From CAZVCJ01 sp964625745 (lineage in GTDB: Bacteria > Chloroflexota > Anaerolineae > VGOG01), in the NCBI GenBank assembly GCA_964625745.1, contig CAZVCJ010000018.1, forward strand, positions 1 through 36,508: DNA of 36,508 bases, in the 5' to 3' direction. The translations under genes were made by a program, and so were the position numbers. Each line of letters opens with the position of its first letter. Position 1 is the stretch's first letter. This document shows positions 1 to 6,866 of the stretch, one piece after another. The notes beneath the pieces were generated by a model. The model was given only the letters and a program-made list of their open reading frames with translations. It had not been told where the DNA came from and did no database searches.

Positions 1-45
1 GCGCATGATCTTGTGATCGTCGGCCAGGAGGATTCTTATGCTCAT
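1..45 (-). CDS. Response regulator, N-terminal 15 codons only (runs off window)
   Basis: The minus strand from base 45 reads MSIRILLADDHKIMR, the first beta strand and acidic pocket (ADDH) of a CheY-like receiver. It closely resembles the openings of the two NarL-type regulators at 31661-32320 and 32700-33347 (RVLLADDHTIFRKG type). The rest lies outside the window, so the output domain cannot be seen; NarL/LuxR type is inferred from the opening. The restored stop of the FHA gene (bases 55-57) would lie 9 bases upstream, so the two were probably co-transcribed before the transposon insertion at 120-250. Confidence 0.75.
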   Translation of the reverse strand, partial: MSIRILLADDHKIMR

Positions 46-54
46 GTCATTCCA

Positions 55-119
55 TTATCTCTTCAACCGAATCTCCGAGTCTGTCGCATAGTTGTAGCTT
101 TTTTGCATTAACATATTTC
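55..119 (-). pseudogene. Displaced 3' end of the FHA gene
   Basis: These bases hold one copy of the 8-bp target duplication (112-119) and the original last codons of the FHA gene. Joined in frame after the Met at 251-253, they read LMQKSYNYATDSEIRLKR followed by TAA. They are now separated from the gene by the 131-bp insertion and have no start of their own. Removing 139 bp (element plus one duplication) leaves 882 bp, exactly 294 codons, which supports the reconstruction. Confidence 0.85.
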
Positions 120-250
120 GCATCAGGGTAAAAGTCGCACGTAAGCCGGCGCTGCTCCCACATATTGGGTCAGTCACAGCTTCCGCACCCCAAGATATGG
201 AGGTGCGCTGGTGCTTTCGCCGATGTTACGTGTTACTTTTACCGCAATGC
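120..250 (+). mobile_element. 131-bp miniature transposon (MITE family A, copy 1)
   Basis: The element begins GCATCAGGGTAAAAGT and ends ACTTTTACCGCAATGC. Its terminal inverted repeats match at about 17 of 22 positions. It is flanked on both sides by the 8-bp direct repeat CATATTTC (112-119 and 251-258). A second copy of exactly the same length, about 88% identical and in the same orientation, lies at 21667-21797 with a different 8-bp duplication. It contains no credible coding sequence, so it must have been moved by a transposase supplied elsewhere. The parent IS family cannot be assigned from this window. It sits in the 3' end of the FHA gene and supplies that gene's present stop codon. Confidence 0.93.
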
Positions 251-1075
251 CATATTTCCCTCTTGCACCTTTCCCCAAACGGCTATGACATCCCCCAGTT
301 GTGGTAGAGAACTGGGCTGGCCGCCCACCAACACGCTGACGTTCTGCCCTGTGTGAAAGTCTTTTACGCGCAAGTACCAGACTGATATCTCACGCCGTCC
401 CATGAAGGGCAAAAAGGCAAGAGCGCCCCCAGTGAGGAGACCCAGTGCGGTTGCAGCAGCCAGCTTGCGCCCCGTGTTGCTCTTGTCCATCATGTGTGGG
501 CCATCTATCAGCGCCACTTCCCCTTCGGTGACTGGCGGTTTCTTGCCCCAGTTTTTCAATGGGACGGCTGGTTTCGGGGGCGGGGGAGGTGGCATGATCA
601 CTTGCCTCGGCCCCGGAACCACTGGCTGTGGAGGCGATGGCGTTGGCTGGGGTTGGAGGGCGTGGGCGGATGCGGCCGGGCCCTGATAGACTAGGCTTGC
701 CCTTCCCACCACAATGGAGTCGCCTGGTTGCAGAGGATAGGGTACCTTGATCTGCTTGCCATTCACCTTGGTGCCACCCCCCATGTCTTCGACGGCGAAC
801 CCACCGCCCGACGGAAAGACGCGCGCGTGTCGGGCGGAGACTCCCGGATCTGTCAGGGTGATGGCGCATCCGCGGCTGCCGATCAATGTATCGGTGGTGT
901 CACTGAGGCGATAGCGCCGGCCAAACGGTGTGACCAGCATCGGGAAAGGGGCTGGTGCAGCGGCTCTGTGGATTACCGGAACGACCGGTGCAGGCAATGG
1001 CGACTCACAAATGGCGCAGGCCCGGGCACCGGGCGGGTGCTTGGTATTGCCACAATTTCTGCAAGTAAGCGGCAT
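239..1075 (-). CDS. Zinc-ribbon/FHA membrane protein, C-terminus cut by a miniature transposon
   Basis: The protein is 278 aa from the start at 1075 (MPLTCRNCG), chosen because GGAAG lies about 10 bases upstream; an ATG at 1102 overlaps the preceding gene and has no clear Shine-Dalgarno. It has a four-Cys zinc ribbon (C5, C8, C20, C23), a canonical FHA domain at about 47-130 (GSR, SARH and VNG phosphothreonine-pocket residues), a Pro-rich linker, one membrane helix at about 205-226 and a short extracytoplasmic beta-rich tail. FHA domains bind phosphothreonine, so it is a plausible membrane reader for the kinase at 17629-19053. The final residues ALR and the stop are encoded by the transposon at 120-250. 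Without the insertion the frame continues to a stop at 55-57, giving a protein of 293 aa. The FHA domain is intact, so partial function is possible. Confidence 0.85.
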   Translation of the reverse strand: MPLTCRNCGNTKHPPGARACAICESPLPAPVVPVIHRAAAPAPFPMLVTPFGRRYRLSDTTDTLIGSRGCAITLTDPGVSARHARVFPSGGGFAVEDMGGGTKVNGKQIKVPYPLQPGDSIVVGRASLVYQGPAASAHALQPQPTPSPPQPVVPGPRQVIMPPPPPPKPAVPLKNWGKKPPVTEGEVALIDGPHMMDKSNTGRKLAAATALGLLTGGALAFLPFMGRREISVWYLRVKDFHTGQNVSVLVGGQPSSLPQLGDVIAVWGKVQEGNMALR

Positions 1076-1091
1076 GGCATTCGTCTTCCAG

Positions 1092-1760
1092 CTATAGCGC
1101 AATGCGTTGAATGTGGGACGGAAGCGGCGGCAGGTCTACAATCCCACCATCAGCAGCCGAGGACGCAAGGCTCGCTGCGCCAATGGATTGTGATATCCAC
1201 TTGAAGAAGGGACCAATGGTTTCTGACGCGGCATCTTCCACTGACAGCGCAACATCAGCAACCTGCGCCAATACCTCCATGTCTGCTTTTGGACCGCAAC
1301 CCAACGCTATCAGATTGGCAAGCTTGGCATGTGGACGTTTTCGGAGGGCTTTGCTCGCTCTCTTCCAACCATCCGAAGGACGACCGTCGGTCATGAGAAA
1401 CACCAATGGTCTGTAGTCTCCCTTGCGAGCAGGGGTGTTCGGGATAATCTCTCTGTCCAACACCTCGTTCAAGAGCCGCAGAGCTGCACCCATGGCCGAC
1501 CATCCCCCCGCACCGAGCTCTGGGGGAGAGAAATCCAGCAATCCCGTCAGTGGAACCACCTGTTCTGCCTCTGTACTGAAGGTAATGACGCTGATGTAAA
1601 CGACTTCAATGGCCACGGGGTCATCCAAGAGAACATCCTTTAGCAAGTGCAGGCCATCGTTTACTGCTTGAATTTGGGCACCTCTCATGGAACGAGATGT
1701 GTCCAACAGCAAGTAGATAGGCAAACGACGGGTGATTGAAACGTCATATTCCCTAACCAT
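1092..1760 (-). CDS. TerY-like vWA domain protein
   Basis: The product is 222 aa, starting at 1760 (MVREYDVS) because GGAGG lies 6 bases upstream; the longer frame from 1778 would run through that ribosome site. It is a single vWA fold with MIDAS residues DTSRS in strand 1, a Ser in place of the usual Thr in the second loop (GGWSAMG) and MTDG in the third. It is paralogous along its whole length to the TerY protein at 22101-22778, which keeps Thr. TerY proteins belong to the TerY-P triad (vWA, PP2C, kinase) of Ter stress systems and are thought to bind divalent metal through the MIDAS. Its 3' end abuts the FHA gene, and the TerY-FHA pairing is echoed by the TerY remnant at 2663 followed by FHA-PH. 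Confidence 0.9.
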   Translation of the reverse strand: MVREYDVSITRRLPIYLLLDTSRSMRGAQIQAVNDGLHLLKDVLLDDPVAIEVVYISVITFSTEAEQVVPLTGLLDFSPPELGAGGWSAMGAALRLLNEVLDREIIPNTPARKGDYRPLVFLMTDGRPSDGWKRASKALRKRPHAKLANLIALGCGPKADMEVLAQVADVALSVEDAASETIGPFFKWISQSIGAASLASSAADGGIVDLPPLPSHIQRIAL

Positions 1761-1847
1761 TGGATGCCTCCAACGCAACGATTCTGCTTGGAGATACTGA
1801 CAATTAAGATTGGCTGCGTATCCAGACGCATGGGTAGCAGGACGGCT

Positions 1848-2642
1848 TTACGTCATGAGCTCAGCAAACTGTACACCCTGCTTTTGGCGCTCGTCCCGCA
1901 CAGCATTGCGGATGGCTTCCCGTACCCGATCGGCCTGAGGTATGTTTTTCAACTGTAGCTCCGGCGCTGTCTGATCCACGGTAAAGATGGTGATGGTACC
2001 CAGGGAAAAGATCCGTTGCAGAATCCCCGTCTCTAACCGGACATCCTTCACCCGGATCAGTTCAACCTCTTCCAATGATTGTGTCAATAAGCCGCCGGTG
2101 ACCAGCAGACGTTCGGTCGTCAACTTGTAGCGCATGGTCAGCCACGCGAAAGGACTCAATCGAAAACTGGGACACCCCTTCCAAAGGGTGTGCTCACCAC
2201 GCATCCTGGCTACGACGGACGCAGAGGGTAGCGGCACAGGGGTGCTAGATGGCGGCACAACTGGGCTAGGAGATCCTCCGCTTGCCGGTCTTACCCCTCT
2301 TGGCTTGGGCGGAGCTGGCCTTAGAGGTTGTCCTGTGGATCCAGCAACTGGCGCCCCAGGGTCGTGAAACACCAGGTTGGTCTGGCCCACCGTGATGACG
2401 TCTCCAGACTGTAGCACAACGGGGCCGACAATCGTGGCCCCATTGACTCGCGTCCCCCCTCCCATATCTTCTATCACAAACCGCTCGCCCGACGGTGAGA
2501 TGCAGGCATGTTGCGGCGCTATATCAGGATCATTCAACACAACCGCGCAACCCCGGCTGCCAATGAGCGTATCGGCTGTCGGGCTCAACCGATATTGTCT
2601 ACCTCTGGATGCCACAAGAACCGGCGGAGGTGAAGTTGGCAT
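1848..2642 (-). CDS. FHA domain + bacterial PH-like domain protein
   Basis: 264 aa with GAGGAG placed 6 bases before the ATG. An FHA domain spans about residues 8-90 (GSR, GGGTRVNG). In its recognition loop the usual Ser of the S-x-x-H motif is Ala/Pro (IAPQHA), so phosphothreonine affinity may be altered. A Pro-rich linker follows. Residues about 145-255 resemble the bacterial PH (bPH2/YdbT, formerly DUF304) family: a Trp-Lys-Gly entry, a short hydrophobic stretch, the hallmark 'YKLTTERLLV..G' and 'LE.V.L..V.DV', and a final helix. bPH domains are usually membrane-proximal. The fusion suggests an adaptor bringing phosphoproteins to the membrane. No enzymatic motif is seen. Confidence 0.85.
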   Translation of the reverse strand: MPTSPPPVLVASRGRQYRLSPTADTLIGSRGCAVVLNDPDIAPQHACISPSGERFVIEDMGGGTRVNGATIVGPVVLQSGDVITVGQTNLVFHDPGAPVAGSTGQPLRPAPPKPRGVRPASGGSPSPVVPPSSTPVPLPSASVVARMRGEHTLWKGCPSFRLSPFAWLTMRYKLTTERLLVTGGLLTQSLEEVELIRVKDVRLETGILQRIFSLGTITIFTVDQTAPELQLKNIPQADRVREAIRNAVRDERQKQGVQFAELMT

Positions 2643-2662
2643 ACCTTCTCCTCAATTATTAC

Positions 2663-2722
2663 TTACAACATAATGCGCTGCGTGGTGGATGGCAGCGAGG
2701 TTGGGTCTACAATCCACGATCG
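2663..2722 (-). pseudogene. C-terminal remnant of a deleted TerY-type gene
   Basis: The minus strand encodes IVDPTSLPSTTQRIML then TAA. The intact TerY at 1092-1760 ends IVDLPPLPSHIQRIAL, identical at 10 of 16 positions. The DNA aligns without gaps from stop codon to stop codon over 53 bp (about 68% identity), including the shared 12-mer GGTCTACAATCC at the same distance from the stop (1133-1144 and 2704-2715). No vWA body is left upstream; the thiolase pseudogene ends 44 bp away. It sits just before the FHA-PH gene, as the intact TerY sits just before the FHA gene. Confidence 0.7.
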
Positions 2723-2766
2723 GTGCTCAATACAGCGACGCTCACCATCCCGGTTGCTGTTAAGGA

Positions 2767-3919
2767 CTAGCGTGCCAGGATATGTGTTAAGACCGTTGTC
2801 CCTGCTCCCCCAACACTGTGAGTCATGGCCAGGTCCGCATGGGACAACTGGTTGGGCCCAGCCTGACCTCGCATTTGCAGCACAATCTCTGCCACTTGAT
2901 ATAGCGCCGAGGCCCCAATGGGATGCCCCCGTGCCTTGAGGCCACCCATGGTGCTGATGGGCAACCGCCCTTCGCGAAATATCTCGCCCTCCGCCGCCAG
3001 GCGCCACCCCTGTCCTCGTTCGGCGAAACCACTGGCCTCCAAAAGGAGGCAGGCCATGATGCTGAAGGCATCGTGCAATTCCAAAAAGTCCACGTCTTTT
3101 GGCGTAATCCCCGCTTGTTGGTAAGCACGAGCCGACGCGAGTCGAGCGGCCTCCAGCGCCAGCGGGTCGGGGCGATCCTGAATGGCAAAGTGGTCTGTGG
3201 CAACTGTTGAGGCTAGAATCCGTACCGGAGCATGATGAAAACTACGCGCCCGATCGGTGGGACAGAGAATAACTGCCGCTGCGCCGTCGCAGATGGGGGA
3301 ACAGTCGTACGTAGAGGCGGAGCGGCGGGCTGATCAAACGGGAGCTAAGAGCCGTCTCCACACCCACAGGATTCCGAAAGCGGGCGTAAGGATTGTTCGC
3401 AGCGTTACGGTGAGCGTTCACCGCAAAGTTGGCAAAGTCCTCATGCCGAGCACCATGTCGAGCCAGATAGAGGGACATGAGGTGGGCATTGGCATCCACC
3501 AGCGTAAGACCATGGGGTATTTCCCTCTCCGCATCAAGGGCCAAGGCCAGAGCGTGTGTGGGTGGTGGGCCAGCGCTCATCAACTCGACGCCAGCAGCCA
3601 TAGCCAACTCCACCTGGCCACTGGCCACGGCCAGGCAGGCCACACGCAACGCTGCAGCTCCACTGGCTGTGGCCGCTCGTATCTGTAGGGCCTCCACACC
3701 GGCCAATCCGGCGTGGCTGGCTATCAAGGTGGCTATATGCTTTTGCCCGGAGAGCTCATCGGCCAGCATGTTGCCCACATAGAGGGCGTCCACCCGCTCC
3801 AAAGATGCATCAGCCAGGGCCGCGTGAATCGCCTCCGCGCCCAGTTGGCGCAAACTGACCGACGACCGTTTCTTGACTGGCACCATGCCGATGCCCACAA
3901 CAGCGACTTCCAACGCCAT
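2767..3919 (-). pseudogene. SCP2-type thiolase, frameshifted and lacking the nucleophilic Cys
   Basis: Residues 1-200 (3919 to about 3314) are the N-terminal thiolase fold (VAVVGIGMVP). After a frame change the rest reads YDCSPICDGAAAVIL, then the SCP2-type ELHDAF, GGLKARGHPIGAS and a C-terminal GGAGTTVLTHIL. The frame breaks at the tandem 4-mer CGTACGTA (3306-3313). Removing one 4-bp unit gives 1149 bp, a continuous 382-codon thiolase with the expected PLRLYDCSP junction. Independently, the acyl-binding motif usually written A-C-A-S-G reads A-T-A-S-G (codon ACA), so the covalent nucleophile is missing. Thiolases of this group act in acyl-CoA condensation or cleavage, or as non-catalytic lipid-transfer proteins. 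It has no evident link to the Ter genes and no good ribosome site. Confidence 0.88.
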
Positions 3920-3925
3920 GGGATT

Positions 3926-4010
3926 TTATGCGAGTTTGGATTCTAGTTTGTCTGCAATCGAGGTAGCCTTGGACTTGATGCTTTGAAGCAGAGCTTTTTC
4001 ATTCTCGTCA
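3926..4010 (-). pseudogene. C-terminal remnant of a second TerB-like repeat gene
   Basis: The minus strand reads VDENEKALLQSIKSKATS then IADKLESKLA and TAA. This matches the end of the intact protein at 7630-8418 (IDENEKALLQNIKARATS, VADNL). Only about 28 codons remain, with no start. It is fused at its 5' edge to the end of the TerD gene at 4012-4566, whose last residues (SQF-VQR) are read through the junction. At the intact locus the order is the same, TerD (8430-8945) then the TerB-like gene. An internal deletion in a duplicated TerD-TerB cassette therefore explains the structure. Confidence 0.85.
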
Positions 4011-4011
4011 A

Positions 4012-4566
4012 CTAGCGCTGCACAAATTGACTGATCGTAGGCTGATGGCATTGAACTTTATTCACGTTAATCAGCCTTGCTCCCGCAAGATCCGAGTTAT
4101 CGATATGAGCGACTACACACCATCGGCAGTTGTCAGTGGCCACGAGAGGTACTTCAATAAGATCTTCTCCTACTTTCAGTGTCACTTTCCCATCATAGCT
4201 GGCAAAATTGGTATGTGGTTTGTCAAAGATATTGATTGCAATCAGAACATGTTCCAATTCATCCAAGCTTGCAATGTGTATGGTCTCTTTGTTCTGACCA
4301 CCAACATCGCCTACTCCGGCATCACGATCCAAATGGATCCATGGAAACCGCTTTAAGCTCCCGTTGTCTATAAAATAGATCTTGCCTTCTTGACCCGGCT
4401 CCACCCCGCCTATGCCAAACAAACCACGTCGGGGCTTGATGTTCCTTTTAGCCCTGTAGAAAGCATAGATGTCAAGGTCAACGGAGGCCGTCCAAGACAA
4501 CGTTGCAAGCAAATTGCTGGTTGGAATATGTACAGTCTCACCTTTGTTCAAAACTATCTTGCTCAT
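4012..4566 (-). CDS. TerD-family stress protein
   Basis: 184 aa from the ATG at 4566 (MSKIVLNKG), chosen for GGAGG about 9 bases upstream; a longer frame from 4590 would contain that site. It is one TerD domain: an N-terminal strand with the LNKGE turn, SVDLDIYAF, a Gly-rich insert, then the conserved acidic loop 'D.DAGVGDVGGQN.E' and a C-terminal AHIDNSDLAGARLINVN. TerD-family domains are known calcium binders in tellurite/stress systems. It is close to the paralogue at 6867-7430, sharing the insert that the shorter TerD at 8430-8945 lacks. The last three residues VQR come from a deletion junction with the TerB-like remnant; paralogues end SQFA or SQFR. The start lies inside the end of the preceding membrane-protein gene (29-bp overlap), suggesting coupled translation. 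Confidence 0.9.
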   Translation of the reverse strand: MSKIVLNKGETVHIPTSNLLATLSWTASVDLDIYAFYRAKRNIKPRRGLFGIGGVEPGQEGKIYFIDNGSLKRFPWIHLDRDAGVGDVGGQNKETIHIASLDELEHVLIAINIFDKPHTNFASYDGKVTLKVGEDLIEVPLVATDNCRWCVVAHIDNSDLAGARLINVNKVQCHQPTISQFVQR

Positions 4567-5446
4567 CGGTGATGTCCTCCAAGTGGTCACTTTCTCGCTG
4601 GGCCTTTTCCTCCGAACTTTCTTGGGGAGACAGTGTCCGCTTAGCTAAGTCAGAGATACGGGGTATAACGTAATCATAAGAGAATGCCGCTGCGAAAGCT
4701 AACGCGTTTACCAGGTTTATGTTTGCTACGTCCCTGGCGCCAGTGATAACCAGCAGCCCAGATATCAACAGCAGGCAAAGCACCAATCCTAATACTGCCC
4801 CCAAGAATGGCCTTTCTATGAATGCTTCGAATGGCCGTAAAGGTTTCGAGGCGGGTTTCCTTCCGGCATGATTAACCAACGTTCTGAAGCTGCCTCCTAC
4901 CCACCCCCAGATAACCACAGATAATGGCATCCCTAACAATTCCAAACGCTCTATGCCTCCTGCTTGACGTCCCAACAGATCAGTAAGATAGACACCTGCA
5001 CAGAGCACCACTATTAACCCCAGCGCATACACCCACTGATTCTTGGACATCAGTCTCTTGGCATCGCTAATTGCCTCTTTGGCCTCCTTCAGCAGCGCGG
5101 CATTGTTCTCGGCCTGTGCCTGCGCTATCATCTGCTCGGCAAGATCAAGTGACTCCTTGGCCCACTTTTTGTGATGCTTGTCCATATCTTGTTCGTGGGT
5201 AAGGCGGATCTTTGCCCTTCCAAGCCGCCCTTGAATCTCTGCCAGAGAGGCGCTAGAAATTGGACTTGGCGGTGCTGCCTGTCTGAGCACCTTCTCGATG
5301 TTAAAGTCTCCTCTCTGAATGTGGCGCTTTGCCTTCCAGAACGCCAGCTTATTAAGTCCCCAATCGATCAATCGTCCCACAATAGGTGCGCCAATCATCG
5401 CAACCAGGGTTAGAATCAGTTCCAGACGCAAGAATCTTTCATCCAT
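4538..5446 (-). CDS. Five-helix membrane protein with cytoplasmic helical domain, unknown function
   Basis: 302 aa with AGGAGG 7 bases before the ATG. One hydrophobic segment at about 8-33 is followed by a charged, probably coiled-coil region (about 45-145, rich in Glu, Lys and Gln: AEIQGRLGRAKIRL, WAKESLDLAEQMIAQAQ). Four further membrane segments follow at about 147-170, 175-200, 222-245 and 250-272, then an acidic tail. No family is recognised and no catalytic motif stands out. Its 3' end overlaps the TerD start by 29 bp, so the two are very probably co-expressed, and it may anchor or sense for TerD at the membrane (inference). The segment boundaries come from reading hydrophobicity by eye. 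Confidence 0.75.
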   Translation of the reverse strand: MDERFLRLELILTLVAMIGAPIVGRLIDWGLNKLAFWKAKRHIQRGDFNIEKVLRQAAPPSPISSASLAEIQGRLGRAKIRLTHEQDMDKHHKKWAKESLDLAEQMIAQAQAENNAALLKEAKEAISDAKRLMSKNQWVYALGLIVVLCAGVYLTDLLGRQAGGIERLELLGMPLSVVIWGWVGGSFRTLVNHAGRKPASKPLRPFEAFIERPFLGAVLGLVLCLLLISGLLVITGARDVANINLVNALAFAAAFSYDYVIPRISDLAKRTLSPQESSEEKAQRESDHLEDITDEQDSFEQR

Positions 5447-5492
5447 GTGACAGCCTCCTGAGTGCGATGCGCATGATCTTCAAGGAATTGCT

Positions 5493-5654
5493 CTACACAA
5501 TCTTTTGTGTCACTGCCCGAGCGCCGATCTTCAGCGTGAAGGAGATCGAGCGAGCGGGCAGAGAGGGTAGCCCTAGCTCTTTGTACAGGATATAGTCAGC
5601 AAAGCGTGATATTTCACTCTGACAGATGTTAGTGGAAACACACCTTCGTTTCAT
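5493..5654 (-). CDS. Small ORF, 53 aa, doubtful
   Basis: An ATG frame MKRRCVSTNICQ... ending ...GARAVTQKIV lies in the 318-bp gap between AIM24 and the membrane protein. It has no convincing Shine-Dalgarno, no recognised family and no paralogue in the window. The composition (RFADYILYKELGLPSL) looks protein-like, so it may be a true small gene or a gene fragment. The rest of the gap (5447-5492 and 5655-5764) shows only the ribosome site of the next gene. Confidence 0.25.
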   Translation of the reverse strand: MKRRCVSTNICQSEISRFADYILYKELGLPSLPARSISFTLKIGARAVTQKIV

Positions 5655-5764
5655 GATTCGCTCGGCGACCTTTGAAGGCCATGACTGTCTCTTGCGCTTT
5701 GCAGATCAGCACGACGCCACATTGCCCCTCAAAAGCGTGCGAGGGCTCCCATACAATGGCATGC

Positions 5765-6633
5765 CTAGCGTCGCCTTGTCGGCGATATGTATTGCCTGAT
5801 CCAATTCGCAAAACCTCGGGGGGCTCTGGTCTGGATCAAGACTTGGCCTGGTCCCTGAAACCGACAAACTAGAGCCTCACCAGACGTAATGGAAGAGACC
5901 CAGCCCGATGAAGCCTTTTCTATTTTGTAGTTCATACTGGCTGGCCATGCCACCAGATGGGAATTGTCAATGATCACCTCTCCACCAGGAGGGATATCGA
6001 TCGGGTGAACAGCGCCATAAGAACTGACGAAAAGGGTTCCCGTACCGCTTACCTGTATCACGAAGAAACCTTCACCGGAGAATAGCCCTTTGGCCAGATT
6101 CTGCATCGTGGTGGAAATGTCCAGCGGGCCTGAGCCAGCAAAGAAGCCATCTTTCTGAAGATTGGACTTTGGACAAAGTGGCTTTTGGGAGGTTGAGGCG
6201 GTCCTACACGCATCTTGACAGACGTATATAGTAGTACGTCAACAATCCACTACTACATGTAGTAGGCAACCGATGCTAGGTTCGGCCAAAATCGGGTCAG
6301 ATACGATTTGTCCAAAGTCCAATGAAGAATGTAGGGCCTTGAACCATTCATTGCTATCGCCTTAATATCGCCTGGAATAGCATGAGCCAATAGAACCTCA
6401 CCTGGGCCCCGCCGGGCCACCAGCGTCTGGAAAAAGAACTTCTCGCCGGCCAACATTCGTCCCAAGCCACCCAAGACGCCGCCTTCCAGTTTGCCCTCGA
6501 CGTCAATCGTAGTGCTCATAGCAACCATAGCGTCAGATTCGGCTTTTATCATTTCGCCCGCTCCGAGTCTGACCTTAAGCATCGTAAAAGGGCCAGGATA
6601 CAAGAACTCATAATCCAAGCTGCGTTCGCTCAT
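5765..6633 (-). pseudogene. AIM24-family protein, split by a 163-bp transposon
   Basis: The N-terminal half is encoded from 6633 (MSERSLDYEFLYPGPF, with GAGGT upstream) and has the AIM24 hallmarks: AES.AMVAMS, GGVLGGLGRMLAGE.FF and GPGEVLLAHAIPGDI. The C-terminal half (from about 6160 down to 5765) has GLFSGEGFFVIQVSGTGTLF, the family's second repeat. A transposon at 6161-6323 separates them; the first half now runs into it and stops at 6253. Removing the element and one 4-bp duplication leaves 702 bp, exactly 234 codons, with the junction PYILQKDGFFAGSG as expected for the family. The biochemical role of AIM24 in bacteria is unclear. Two truncated polypeptides could still be made, the second from the ATG at 6106. 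Confidence 0.92.
6161..6323. mobile_element. 163-bp miniature transposon (MITE family B) inside AIM24
   Basis: The ends are the perfect 17-bp inverted repeats ATTGGACTTTGGACAAA (6161-6177) and its complement (6307-6323). They are flanked by the 4-bp direct repeat GAAG (6157-6160 and 6324-6327). Precise removal restores the AIM24 frame. The interior carries no gene but has two more palindromes: GACGTA/TACGTC at 6221-6240 and the perfect 16-mer CTACTACATGTAGTAG at 6250-6265. It is unrelated in sequence and in target-site length to family A. No second copy was found in the window by eye. Confidence 0.9.
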
Positions 6634-6866
6634 GGTTTCTTACCTCATTTTCTTCTGAATGGCGGCGTCGGACGCTCACACAAGTGCAAGAATTACGACT
6701 TCCGACTCAGCCAGACCCGCACCACCGGATGGGAGTAGAGTCTTCGACCCGCTCGAGTCTCGCCTCCCCATTCTGCCAATCGAGGCCCGAAGTGCGTACA
6801 AGTCGCGATAGGTCGCAGTTTTCACCCGTTTGATCACATCAAAAGCGCAACAGGCCGCGGCAAGTA

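Noticed and set aside
6161..6323. Invertible DNA switch inside AIM24, given the inverted repeats at both ends
   Set aside because: Flipping the segment leaves in-frame stops. The GAAG target duplication and the perfect frame after removal point to transposon insertion.
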